Source: Tagaea sp. CACIAM 22H2 (GTDB lineage: Bacteria > Pseudomonadota > Alphaproteobacteria > CACIAM-22H2). From it: a DNA stretch of 64,000 nt. The notes under the pieces were generated by a model, which was not told where the DNA came from, searched no databases, and was given only the letters and a program-made list of their open reading frames with translations. Position numbers and translations under genes: made by a program. Below are positions 27,959 to 37,214 of this stretch, piece by piece (within the stretch, counting starts at the first letter, position 1; each line of letters starts with the position of its first letter). Where the stretch lies: NCBI GenBank assembly GCA_014444615.1, contig PVXE01000005.1:1-64000 (forward strand), written 5' to 3'.

Positions 27959-27985
27959 GGCCGGCGCGCGGGTCGCGCGCCGGCC
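27959..27985 (-). other. Intercistronic GC-rich hairpin after binding-protein gene
   Basis: Perfect 12-bp stem (GGCCGGCGCGCG / CGCGCGCCGGCC) with a 3-nt loop, in the 86-bp gap between the binding-protein and permease genes. No U-tract follows, so it is more likely to protect the upstream mRNA end than to terminate transcription. Confidence 0.8.
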
Positions 27986-28004
27986 GGTCGGAACGGATCG
28001 TCGT

Positions 28005-29906
28005 TTACTGCTTCGGCTTGATCTTCACGAACATGTAGCGGGAGTTACCCCAGTTCGGCACCGGATTGGCGTAGGGGTTCTCCGCGGTCGGGAAACCGGT
28101 CCAGTAGGTTTCGTCCGCCACGGTGAACACGTTGTATGACATCAGCGGGATCACCGGCATTTCGCGCGTCGCGAGCTTGACGAACTCCTTGCCGAGCTCG
28201 ATGCCCTTCGGATCGTCGAAGTCGATCCCGCGGATCTGTTCGATGATCTTGTCGAGCTCCGGATGCGACCAGCGCTGCCAATTGCGCGACGGCTGCGACT
28301 GGCCGGGCGGCGCCACAAAGGCCGAATGCCAGCTGTCCATGAAGAAGGACAGATCCTGGTGACCGCCCCAGGTCTCGACGCTCCAGCTCAGGATCACGTC
28401 GAAATCGCCCGCCGCACGGCGCGTGAGCAGCGTGCCCGCCGCCACGTCGACGCGCGCGTCGATCCCGAACTGACGCCAGCTTTGCGCGATCATCGAACCC
28501 GCACGGGTCATGATCGGGCGCGCGTCGCCTTCCACCACCACGCGGATGACGAAGGGCGTGCCGTCGGGCTTCAGCCACTGATTGCCTTGCTTGCGGAATC
28601 CCGCGCGCTCCAGCAACTCCGTGGCCGCCTGCGGATCGGGCTTCCACCAGCCCGTGCCGAAGGCCTTGGCGATATCCGCCGGATCCGACGGAATCTGATT
28701 GCCCATCGACGGACGCAGACTGTCCGCGATTTGGCGCGCCATCGTGCGATCGTACGGCTTGATCTTGCGCTTGCCGGTGTCGATCTCGAAATCCGCGAGC
28801 CAGTCTTGCATCGCGAAGTGATACGTCTCCGGATGGCGGCCGGTCGGCGGCACGTGGATCGGCGAGATCGTCGCAGCACCGCGATAGGACGCCATCGATA
28901 CCGCCTTGATATCGACCAGCAGCGTCAACGCCCAGCGCACGTCCCTGTTCTTGAACATGTCGAGCTGAGTGTTGAAGATCGCCGACGGCAGCGTGGGATC
29001 GGGATGCCCGAACGGGAAGCCCTTGAACCACGCTTTCGAGGTCGGGTTCTGGCGCGCGAGGGTGAACATGCCTTCGGGCGCGATGTCGTGGACGACGTCG
29101 AGCTCCTTGTTCATTTGCGCGATCACGCGCTTATCCGGCGGACCGGGATCGACGTAAGCAAGATAGCGCGGCGCCGGCTCGCCGAAGCGGGCGAGCGACG
29201 TGCGCTGCCAATCCGAGCGGCGCTGCCAGATATACCACTTGCCGTCGGGATCGTGACTGTGCAGCACATAGGCCGACAGCGAGATCGGCTTCTCGAAGGC
29301 GAACTTGTTGGGGTCTTCGACCTTCTCGAAAACGTGCTTAGGCGCGATCCAGATCGCGTTCCAGCGCACGGTGAACAGCGAGTGGAAGCGCGAATTGGGG
29401 CGCTTCAACTTGAAGATCACGGTTTCGGCGTCAGGCGTTTCGACCGTTTCCACCGCGTTGGCGAGCACGGCGCTCCAGCGCATGCCGGGCGTCTTCATCA
29501 TCATATCGACGGTGAATTTCACGTCGGCCGATGTGAATTCGACGCCGTCGCTCCAATAGATGCCGCGGCGCAACTTCACGCGCATTTCGGTGAAATTGGC
29601 GTTGTAGACCGGCTTATCGGCCGCGAGCGAGTTGTCCCACACGCCGTTGATGCCGCTATTGGGATCGATGTACCAAAGCGTATCTAACGCCGCCTGTTGC
29701 AATCCGTTGGATTGGCTGTTGGCGTTGATCGCCCAGATATTGAACCAGGCCGCGTTTTTGACCGTGCCCTCGGGATTTTCGAGGATCAGAAGCTGGTTAC
29801 GTGGAATGTCCTTCGGAATGCCTTGCGCGTTCGCGGGCTGAATCAGCCCCCAGAACGTCGAGCCTGCCAGAACGCCGGCGGCAAGCCATCGTGCGGCGGA
29901 TTTCAT
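28005..29906 (-). CDS. Family-5 solute-binding protein, predicted for arabino-oligosaccharides
   Basis: Periplasmic binding protein of 633 aa, about 100 residues longer than the other family-5 proteins here, as is common in oligosaccharide-binding members. A Sec signal peptide spans about residues 1-28 (cleavage near ANA-Q). Landmarks: KLRRGIYWSDGVEFTSADV, a long Trp-rich central part (YIWQRRSDWQRTS), and WALTLLVDIKAVS. Many Trp and Tyr residues would suit sugar stacking. It is first in the minus-strand operon that continues with permeases, ATPases and the intracellular GH51 enzyme. Substrate assignment rests on that context only. Confidence 0.88.
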   Translation of the reverse strand: MKSAARWLAAGVLAGSTFWGLIQPANAQGIPKDIPRNQLLILENPEGTVKNAAWFNIWAINANSQSNGLQQAALDTLWYIDPNSGINGVWDNSLAADKPVYNANFTEMRVKLRRGIYWSDGVEFTSADVKFTVDMMMKTPGMRWSAVLANAVETVETPDAETVIFKLKRPNSRFHSLFTVRWNAIWIAPKHVFEKVEDPNKFAFEKPISLSAYVLHSHDPDGKWYIWQRRSDWQRTSLARFGEPAPRYLAYVDPGPPDKRVIAQMNKELDVVHDIAPEGMFTLARQNPTSKAWFKGFPFGHPDPTLPSAIFNTQLDMFKNRDVRWALTLLVDIKAVSMASYRGAATISPIHVPPTGRHPETYHFAMQDWLADFEIDTGKRKIKPYDRTMARQIADSLRPSMGNQIPSDPADIAKAFGTGWWKPDPQAATELLERAGFRKQGNQWLKPDGTPFVIRVVVEGDARPIMTRAGSMIAQSWRQFGIDARVDVAAGTLLTRRAAGDFDVILSWSVETWGGHQDLSFFMDSWHSAFVAPPGQSQPSRNWQRWSHPELDKIIEQIRGIDFDDPKGIELGKEFVKLATREMPVIPLMSYNVFTVADETYWTGFPTAENPYANPVPNWGNSRYMFVKIKPKQ

Positions 29907-30213
29907 GCGATCCTCCCGTATGTTTTCCGCGCGAACTTCGCCCGCGCGTTCTTTTTCCGACCGTCGAGCGATGCGGATTCCGCATTCGATTCCCGCCGAT
30001 CGAGGGGGATCGTATGGACGCCCATCAGCGATGACAATTAAAGACCGGGTTTATACCGGAATCTACGATATGAACCACGATACCGCATCGCAATGCCGAG
30101 AATATACGCGGGACTTCTGGTAGTGTTGCGGTGCAACGGCATTCGGATTTGAAGTTCTACTTTTCTGAACCGAGCATTGCCGGCGCGCATACAAAACGAA
30201 ACGGGAGAAAACG
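29907..30213. promoter_or_regulatory. Divergent regulatory region of the arabinose cluster
   Basis: 307 bp without a gene, AT-richer than its surroundings, between the binding-protein gene (minus) and the keto-deoxy-arabonate dehydratase gene (plus). It contains a palindrome ATGCGG-ATT-CCGCAT at 29971-29985, and an inverted AATGCCG/CGGCATT pair at about 30092-30098 and 30137-30143. GGGAG before the ATG at 30214 is the ribosome binding site. I see no riboswitch-like fold or small ORF worth calling. Confidence 0.6.
29971..29985. promoter_or_regulatory. Palindromic operator candidate (arabinose cluster)
   Basis: Perfect inverted repeat ATGCGG-ATT-CCGCAT, 65 bp upstream of the binding-protein start codon, in the divergent region. 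It is a natural candidate target for the ArsR-type regulator encoded in the same operon. No second copy has been confirmed. Confidence 0.45.
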
Positions 30214-31125
30214 ATGATCTATCGCGGCGTGTTTCCGGTGGCGCCCACGGTTTTCGATGCGGACGGACGTTTGGATCTGGAAGGGCAGAAACGTTGCATC
30301 GATTTCATGATCGATGCGGGCTCCAACGGCATCTGCATTCTCGCCAACTGGTCCGAGCAATTCGCGCTGACCGACGCCGAGCGCGAGACCGTGATGGATT
30401 GCGTGCTGAAGCACAATGCCGGGCGCGTGCCGATCATCGTGACCACGACGCATTTTTCGTCCGACGCCTGCGCCGAGCGCAGCAAACGCGCGCAGGAAGC
30501 CGGCGCATCGATGGTCATGATCATGCCGCCCTATCACGGCGCCACGATCCGGGCCCCCGAACCCGCGATCTACGATTTCTTCAAGCGCGTGTCGGATGCG
30601 ATCACGATTCCGATCATGATCCAGGATGCGCCCGTCGCGGGTACGCCCTTGTCGGTGCCCCTGCTCGCCCGCATGGCGCGCGAGATCGCGAATGTCAGCT
30701 ACTTCAAGGTTGAAGTGCCGCAAGCGGCCAATAAGCTGCGCGCGCTGATCGCCGAGGGCGGCGCCCCGATCGTGGGCCCTTGGGACGGCGAGGAAGGCAT
30801 CACGCTGCTCGCCGATCTCAACGCCGGCGCCACGGGCACGATGCCGGGCGGCGGCTATCCCGACGGCATTCGCGCGATCTTCGATCCGCATGCGGCGGGC
30901 GACCGCAAGGCGGCGACGACGGCCTATGCGCGCTGGCTGCCGCTGATCAATTTCGAGAACCGGCAATGCGGGCTTGCGGCGGCCAAGGTCCTGATGGAAG
31001 CGGGCGGCGTGATCAAGTCCGGCGCCACGCGCCGGCCGCAAATGCCGATGCACCCCGCCACGCGCGCCGAACTGATCGAGATCGCGCGAAGCCTCGACCC
31101 GCTCGTCCTGCGCTGGGGGAAATAA
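30214..31125 (+). CDS. araD: 2-Keto-3-deoxy-L-arabonate dehydratase (DapA superfamily)
   Basis: Predicted to convert 2-keto-3-deoxy-L-arabonate to 2-oxoglutarate semialdehyde; 303 aa TIM barrel. The N-terminal YRGVFPVAPTVFDADG, NWSEQFALTDAE, PPYHGATIRAPE and GPWDGEEGITLLADL segments match my memory of this enzyme subgroup. Lys165 in SYFKVE is the Schiff-base residue. The region equivalent to the catalytic Tyr of DHDPS reads IQDAP, so it is not a lysine-pathway enzyme. The symbol araD is that used for the Azospirillum enzyme, not the E. coli epimerase. It is divergent from the arabinose import operon, next to the palindrome. The following semialdehyde dehydrogenase is not in the window. Confidence 0.87.
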   Translation: MIYRGVFPVAPTVFDADGRLDLEGQKRCIDFMIDAGSNGICILANWSEQFALTDAERETVMDCVLKHNAGRVPIIVTTTHFSSDACAERSKRAQEAGASMVMIMPPYHGATIRAPEPAIYDFFKRVSDAITIPIMIQDAPVAGTPLSVPLLARMAREIANVSYFKVEVPQAANKLRALIAEGGAPIVGPWDGEEGITLLADLNAGATGTMPGGGYPDGIRAIFDPHAAGDRKAATTAYARWLPLINFENRQCGLAAAKVLMEAGGVIKSGATRRPQMPMHPATRAELIEIARSLDPLVLRWGK

Positions 31126-31128
31126 AGG

Positions 31129-31566
31129 CTACGCCGCCTCGGCCGCAGGGTAGTTGAGTTCGATCGTGACGCCCGACGGGTCTTCGGTGAAGACCTGATG
31201 AAGCCCGAGATTGGGCACGGTGCGCTCGCGAAATGGCAAACCCAAACGGCCGAGGCGCGCGCGCATCTCGGCGAGCCCCGTCGCCGTGAAGGCGATATGG
31301 TCGAGCGTGCCGGTACCGATCAATTCTTCGGCCGATTTGTCGCCGAGATATTCGACCAGCCCCGACGGATCGTTCGGATCGATCCCGATGATATGGACCG
31401 TGCCGTATTCCTTGTCGTCCTCAGCGCCCAGATAAAGCCAGATACCCGGAAACTTGAAGTCCGGGCGGAAGCCGACGCGAAAGCCGAGAACCTCGGTATA
31501 GAATTTCCGCGACGCTTCGAGGTCGGTCGTGCGGATCGAATAATGCGCCAGACGATTGAGCGGCAT
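31129..31566 (-). CDS. VOC-family (glyoxalase/dioxygenase fold) protein
   Basis: Small metalloenzyme-fold protein of 145 aa. It starts MPLNRLAHYSIRTTDLEASRKFY, the typical first beta-alpha-beta unit with His8, and contains LDHIAFTA and EDPSGVTIELNY with the later His and Glu ligands. Members include glyoxalases, extradiol dioxygenases and epimerases, and the sequence alone does not choose between them. The open frame extends upstream, but the ATG at 31566 follows a GGGGAGG ribosome binding site and starts the conserved fold. It is the last gene after the binding protein at 31667 on the same strand, and converges on the dehydratase gene with a 3-bp gap. Confidence 0.85.
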   Translation of the reverse strand: MPLNRLAHYSIRTTDLEASRKFYTEVLGFRVGFRPDFKFPGIWLYLGAEDDKEYGTVHIIGIDPNDPSGLVEYLGDKSAEELIGTGTLDHIAFTATGLAEMRARLGRLGLPFRERTVPNLGLHQVFTEDPSGVTIELNYPAAEAA

Positions 31567-31629
31567 GATCGCGCCTCCCCGCGCGTGTTTCGCTAGGGAT
31601 AGCGCCGTAACCGGTGCCGGCGCAAGGGA

Positions 31630-31648
31630 GTGCCGCACAAAGCGGCAC
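31630..31648 (-). other. Hairpin after binding-protein gene
   Basis: Stem GTGCCGC/GCGGCAC (7 bp, extendable with one bulge) and a 5-nt loop, 19 bp after the stop of the binding-protein gene and before the VOC gene. No U-tract on the minus strand. Probably a 3'-end stabiliser or weak attenuator. Confidence 0.65.
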
Positions 31649-31666
31649 CCCCGTCGCGTCGGCGAA

Positions 31667-33241
31667 CTACTTCTTGGTGATGTTCCAGTAGACCGGGATC
31701 GCGGCATTCAGAATGCCGTCGACGCTGGTTCGCACCCCGCGAACGAGGTGCAACTGCGCCGCCGGCCAGTACGGCACGGTTTCCACCGCACGCAGCTGGA
31801 TCCGCTTGGCGATTTCGACCTTCTTGGCGTGGTCGGGTTCGTTGGAGAACGCCGTGCGCAGCTTCTCGATCTCCTCGTCGCACGGCCAGCCGAACCACGC
31901 GCGGTCGCAGTTCGACCGCAGGCCCAGATGCCCGGCCGGGTCCATCATATCCGCGCCCGTCGGGCCCGACATGAACAGCGACCAGCCGCCCTTGCCCACC
32001 GGCTCCTTCGACGCGCGCCGGCCGACCAGCGTGCCCCAATCCATCGCCTGCGGCTCGACCTTCAATCCGATCTCGCGCATCAACTGTGCGGCGACCAAGC
32101 TGAACGTGTTGGTCGGCCCGGATTCCGTGGCGTGCAGAATGACCACCGGCGTGCCGTCATAGCCGCTTTCGGCGATCAATTGCTTCGCCTTGCGGATATC
32201 CGGCTTAACCCAGCCCGCATCCGTGAAGTAAGGCGAGCTGCACATGAAGAACGACGGGCAATCCTTATAGAGCGCCGGATCATTCACGAAAGCGCGCGCG
32301 AACGCCTCCTGATCGATCATGTAGCGGATCGCCTGGCGGATCTTCGGGTTGTCGAACGGCGGCTGGATCGTGTTCATGCGGAACACCATCTGCATGCCGA
32401 GCGAGTCCTGCGGGCGGGTACGGATATTCGCGTCGTTCTTCAGCGCCGGCAGAAAATCCGGCGGCACTTCTTCGAGGATGTCGATCTCGCCCGCGCGCAG
32501 CGCGTTGATCGCCGCCTGCGCGTCGGGGATGTAGCGCCATTCGACGCGATCGACCTTGGCAAGCTTGGCGCCCGCAAGGCCGCTGGCGGCGTCCGCGCGC
32601 GGCACGTAGTTCGGGTTCTTGATGTAGACGACCTTGGAACCCGGCACCCATTCGTCGCGCTTCATGATGAACGGACCCGACCCCATCGGATCCGTGATCG
32701 CCGTGTTCGCGGGTGTGGCCGCGATCGACGCGGGCATGATGAAGGGCACGTTGGAGCTGGGCTTGCCCAAGGCGTCGAGCACGAGGCCCCAGGGCTGCTT
32801 CAAGCGCAGCACGACGGTCTTGCTATCCGCCGCGTCGAGCTGCGCCGTCACGGCTTTGAGCTGCTGGCCGAGCCCGTCGCGCTCCATCCAGCGGTTCAGC
32901 GACGCGACGACATCGGCCGACGTTACGGCTTTGCCGTCGTGGAAGGCCAGCTTGTCGCGCAGCACGAAGCGATAAGTCAGTTTGTCGTCGCTCACGGTGA
33001 ACGTCTCGACCATCTGCGGCTTGACGTTCAGGTCCTGGTCGAGTGCGAACAGCGTGTCGTAGACCATGTAACCATGATTGCGAACCATATAGTCCGACGT
33101 GATCACGGGATCGATCTGCTTCAGATCGCCGAACGGCCGCACGCGCAGCACGGTCTCCGCTTGCGCGGCGTTCACCGCCGCGAAGAATGCGGCCGAACAG
33201 ACGGCGAGCGTCAGTTTCCTTGTCCAACTCATCGGTTTCAT
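31667..33241 (-). CDS. Family-5 solute-binding protein
   Basis: Periplasmic binding protein of 524 aa. A Sec signal peptide spans about residues 1-28 (RKLTLAVCSAAFFAAVNAAQA). Landmarks: RPFGDLKQIDPVITSDYM, VLRDKLAFHDGKAVTSADV, GSGPFIMKRDEWVPGSK, and DMMDPAGHLGLRSNCDRAWFGWPCDE. By eye it is related to the protein at 52441 (both have TADVVASLNRW-like and AWFGWP segments), suggesting similar ligands. Unlike the other operons, here it is encoded last, overlapping the F-type ATPase gene by 4 bp. An internal ATG at codon 4 is an alternative start. Confidence 0.92.
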   Translation of the reverse strand: MKPMSWTRKLTLAVCSAAFFAAVNAAQAETVLRVRPFGDLKQIDPVITSDYMVRNHGYMVYDTLFALDQDLNVKPQMVETFTVSDDKLTYRFVLRDKLAFHDGKAVTSADVVASLNRWMERDGLGQQLKAVTAQLDAADSKTVVLRLKQPWGLVLDALGKPSSNVPFIMPASIAATPANTAITDPMGSGPFIMKRDEWVPGSKVVYIKNPNYVPRADAASGLAGAKLAKVDRVEWRYIPDAQAAINALRAGEIDILEEVPPDFLPALKNDANIRTRPQDSLGMQMVFRMNTIQPPFDNPKIRQAIRYMIDQEAFARAFVNDPALYKDCPSFFMCSSPYFTDAGWVKPDIRKAKQLIAESGYDGTPVVILHATESGPTNTFSLVAAQLMREIGLKVEPQAMDWGTLVGRRASKEPVGKGGWSLFMSGPTGADMMDPAGHLGLRSNCDRAWFGWPCDEEIEKLRTAFSNEPDHAKKVEIAKRIQLRAVETVPYWPAAQLHLVRGVRTSVDGILNAAIPVYWNITKK

Positions 33242-34220
33242 CCTCCCTGATTGATCGTTGTCGTGTTGTGGCAGGCGACTTCGTGTCCGGGCGCTATCGC
33301 GCGCATCGGCGGCGATTGCGTGGCGCAGATATCGCTGGCGAGCGGGCAGCGGGCGCGGAAACGGCAGCCCGACGGCAGTGCTGCCGCACTCGGCACCTCG
33401 CCCGTCAACGCTGCGCGCTTCTTGCGGAACCGGGGATGCGTCGCGGGGATCGAGGCGATCAGCGCGCGCGTATAAGGATGGGCGGGCGCTTCGAACAATT
33501 CGCGCGCCGGGGCGCGTTCGACGATGGCGCCCAAATACATCACCGCAATTTCGTCAGCGATGTAACGCACGACGGCGAGATCGTGGGAGATGAACAGATA
33601 CGCGACACCGGTCTGGCGCTGCACGTCGCGCAGCAGATTGAGGATCTGCGCCCGGATCGACACATCAAGCGCCGCGACCGCTTCGTCGGCGACGATGACG
33701 GCGGGCGACGAAGCCAACGCGCGCGCGATCCCCAGGCGCTGACGCTGCCCGCCCGAGAGATTGCGTGGCAAGCGTCCCATCATGCCGCGCGACAGACCGA
33801 CTTGATCGAAAAGCTGTTCGACGCGCCGCGCGCGGCCCGCGGGATCGAGCAATTCGAAATTGACCAACGGTTCCGCCACGATCTCGGCGGCCGTCATCCG
33901 CGCGTTGAGGCACGCGGCGGGATCCTGGAAGACCATCTGCACGCGTTGGCGGCGCGTGCGCAGCTCCTCGCCGCGCAATTGGGTGAAGTCCTCGCCCTCC
34001 AGGCGCACGCTGCCGGCACTGGGCGCCGTCAGGCGCAGGATCATTCGGCCGATCGTCGTCTTGCCGCAGCCGCTTTCGCCCACGACACACAGCGTGCGCC
34101 CTTTGCCGATCGTGAAGCTGACATCGTCGACCGCGCGGATCGTCCGCTTGGCGCCCAAGCCGAAAAAGCCGCCGCCCAGCGTGAAGGTTTTGGTGAGACC
34201 CACCGCTTCCAGCACGACGC

Positions 34221-34224
<4 letters not shown>
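33238..34224 (-). CDS. Dpp/Opp-type ABC transporter ATPase (F-type)
   Basis: ABC ATPase of 328 aa. Walker A GESGCGKTT, Q-loop segment MVFQDPAACLNAR, signature LSGGQRQR, and Walker B VIVADEAVAALD, with DEA in place of the usual DEP. The C-terminal domain includes PSGCRFRARCPLASDIC. The ATG at 34224 overlaps the D-type stop; an open frame extends upstream without resembling the family. Pairs with the D-type ATPase and the two permeases encoded before it. Confidence 0.93.
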
Positions 34225-35212
<988 letters not shown>

Positions 35213-35216
<4 letters not shown>

Positions 35217-36082
35217 CGCGCGCTCTCCGGGTCGAGCATGTCGCGCAGCTCGTCGCCGATCACATTGATCGCGAGGACCAGGATCGTCAGCGCGATCGCC
35301 GGGAACACCAATATCCACGGCGCGATCTCGAGATATTGGCGCCCTTCGGCCATCATGTTGCCCCAGCTTGCGACATCGGGCGGCGTGCCGGCCCCCAGGA
35401 ACGACAGGATCGCCTCCAGGATCATCGCGGCGGCGAACACATAGGTCGCTTGCACCAGCACCGGGCCTGCGACCGAGGGCAGGATGTGGCGCAGCAGGAT
35501 CGTCGACAGGCGCCCGCCGCAAATTGTCGCCGCTTCGACGAACGCCAATTCGCGCAAGACCAGCACGCCCGCGCGCACGGTGCGCGCCATGCGGGGGATT
35601 TCCGGCATGCTGATCGCGACCACGATGACGACCGGCCCCGCCCCGATCAGCGCCACCAGCGCGATCGCCAGCAAAATGGCCGGCACGGCCATCACCGCGT
35701 CCATCACGCGCATCAGCACCATGTCGAGGGCGCGGATATAGCCCGCCAACAGGCCGATCGACACGCCGGCGAGCGTCGTCAACGCTGCGACGGCGAGACC
35801 CACGCCGAGCGATATCTGCGTGCCCCAAAGCGTGCGCGCGAGGACCGAACGCCCGACATGGTCGGTGCCGAACGGCTCGAGCATCGAGGGCGCGCGCAAG
35901 CGGCGCAGCGGATTCAACACCGCCGGATCGACCGGCAGGAACGGCACGACCAGCGCCAGCAGCGCGAACGCCGCGACGATGCCCACACAGATCAGAAACA
36001 ACGGCCGGCGGCGCAACGCGGCCAGCACCGAGACGGGCGTGTCCGCGTTCGCGAGGGACATCGAAGCTTCGGGCGCGGCCAT
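35213..36082 (-). CDS. Dpp/Opp-type ABC transporter permease (DppC-like)
   Basis: Inner-membrane permease of 289 aa. The first membrane segment is FLICVGIVAAFALLALVVPFLP, followed by FGTDHVGRSVLAR. The coupling loop FVEAATICGGRL is followed by HILPSVAGPVL, then LSFLGAGTPPDVASWGNMM near the end. It overlaps the D-type ATPase gene and starts 3 bp after the DppB-like stop. It resembles the DppC-like protein at 55069 (shared SFLGAGxPP and WGNMxA), in line with the similar binding proteins of those two systems. Confidence 0.92.
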
Positions 36083-36085
36083 CGG

Positions 36086-37027
36086 TCAGTACCGGATCCG
36101 CGGGTCGATCGCGGCGTAGATCAGATCGACGCCGAGATTGACCACGACATAGACGGTCGAGAACAGCAGGATCAGCGCCTGCACGACCGGATAGTCGCGG
36201 CGCAGGATGGAGTCCGCCGTCAATCGGCCGAGACCGGGAATGCTGAAGATCGTTTCGGTCACCACCACGCCGCCGAGCAAGGCGGCGAACCCGATGCCGA
36301 CCACGGTGACGACCGGCACGGCGGCGTTGCGCAACACATGGCGCACGAGGACGCGCCGCTCCGCGAGACCCTTGGCATGGGCGGTGCGCACGTAATCCTC
36401 GCGCAGCACCTCCAGCACCGCCGCGCGGGTAACACGCGCGATCAACGCGATATAGAGGAGCGACAGCGCCAGCGCGGGCAGCGTCAGACTATGCAGGCAC
36501 GCCCACAGCCCTTGCGACAGCGGCACATAGCCTTGCACCGGAAACCAACGCAGCCCCAGCGCGAAAGGATAGACGAGCAGATAGGCGACGATGAACACGG
36601 GCAGCGAGAATCCGAGAACCGCAACCGTCATCGACGCGCGCGCGACCCAGCCGCCGGGCTTATAGGCGGCGACGAGCCCGAGCGGGACCGCGATCGCGAC
36701 GGCGATGCATACGGTCATCGTCGCCAGCATCAAAGTCGGCTCGATGCGCTGGCCGACAAGCTGGGCCACCGGAATGCCGGAGAACAGCGACTTGCCGAAA
36801 TCGCCACTCGCCAAGCGCAGCGCCCAGGCGACGAAACGTTCGGCGAGCGGCCGGTCGAGTTGAAGGGCCGCGCGGATTTGCTGGACTTGCTCGGGCGACG
36901 CGAAATCGCCGGCGATGACCTGTGCGGGATCGCCCGGGATCATCGTCAAAAGAAAGAAGACGAAGACCGCGACGATGCCGAGCACGGGTATGGCCGAGAG
37001 CAACCGGACCGCGACATAGCCCAGCAA
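36086..37027 (-). CDS. Dpp/Opp-type ABC transporter permease (DppB-like)
   Basis: Inner-membrane permease of 313 aa and first gene of its operon. The N-terminal helix (LLSAIPVLGIVAVFVFFLLTMIPGDPAQV) carries the IPGDP motif. The coupling loop is YVRTAHAKGLAERRV and the C-terminus VDLIYAAIDPRIRY. The start ATG at 37027 has an AGGAGGA ribosome binding site a few bases upstream. The promoter must be in the 187-bp region shared with the LacI-type regulator. Confidence 0.93.
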   Translation of the reverse strand: MLGYVAVRLLSAIPVLGIVAVFVFFLLTMIPGDPAQVIAGDFASPEQVQQIRAALQLDRPLAERFVAWALRLASGDFGKSLFSGIPVAQLVGQRIEPTLMLATMTVCIAVAIAVPLGLVAAYKPGGWVARASMTVAVLGFSLPVFIVAYLLVYPFALGLRWFPVQGYVPLSQGLWACLHSLTLPALALSLLYIALIARVTRAAVLEVLREDYVRTAHAKGLAERRVLVRHVLRNAAVPVVTVVGIGFAALLGGVVVTETIFSIPGLGRLTADSILRRDYPVVQALILLFSTVYVVVNLGVDLIYAAIDPRIRY

Positions 37028-37214
37028 GCGATCCTCCTTCGCTTAGTTAATCGTTTTTTTGAATGTATCTGCACTCGATCCGATCGGGCAAGATGAATCT
37101 CATGCCGTCTATTTAATACCCTGAAAAAAGCAGATTAATTGATCATTCAAGATCTTGCTCGATGGCGCTCAGCATTCTACAGTTTGGAAAATCGTTTTCT
37201 TATAGGAGACTCAG
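37028..37214. promoter_or_regulatory. Divergent promoter region with repeated AATCGTTTT elements
   Basis: 187 bp, clearly AT-richer than the genes on both sides. AATCGTTTT occurs at 37049-37057, near the permease operon start, and again at 37190-37198 within the palindrome GAAAA-TCG-TTTTC (37187-37199), just before the regulator's ribosome binding site. These are candidate operator sites for the LacI-type regulator. Confidence 0.5.

Noticed and set aside
27959..27985. Hairpin as a full Rho-independent terminator
   Set aside because: No U-tract on the minus strand and the permeases downstream have no other visible promoter; kept as a stabiliser/attenuator instead.
29907..30213. Riboswitch or small RNA in the arabinose divergent region
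   Set aside because: No long conserved-looking stem structure or terminator before either start codon; only short inverted repeats.
35336..37096. Long plus-strand open frame of over 580 codons
   Set aside because: Antisense to the permease pair at 35213-37027; translation is almost only Arg, His, Gln and Asp, a clear antisense artefact.
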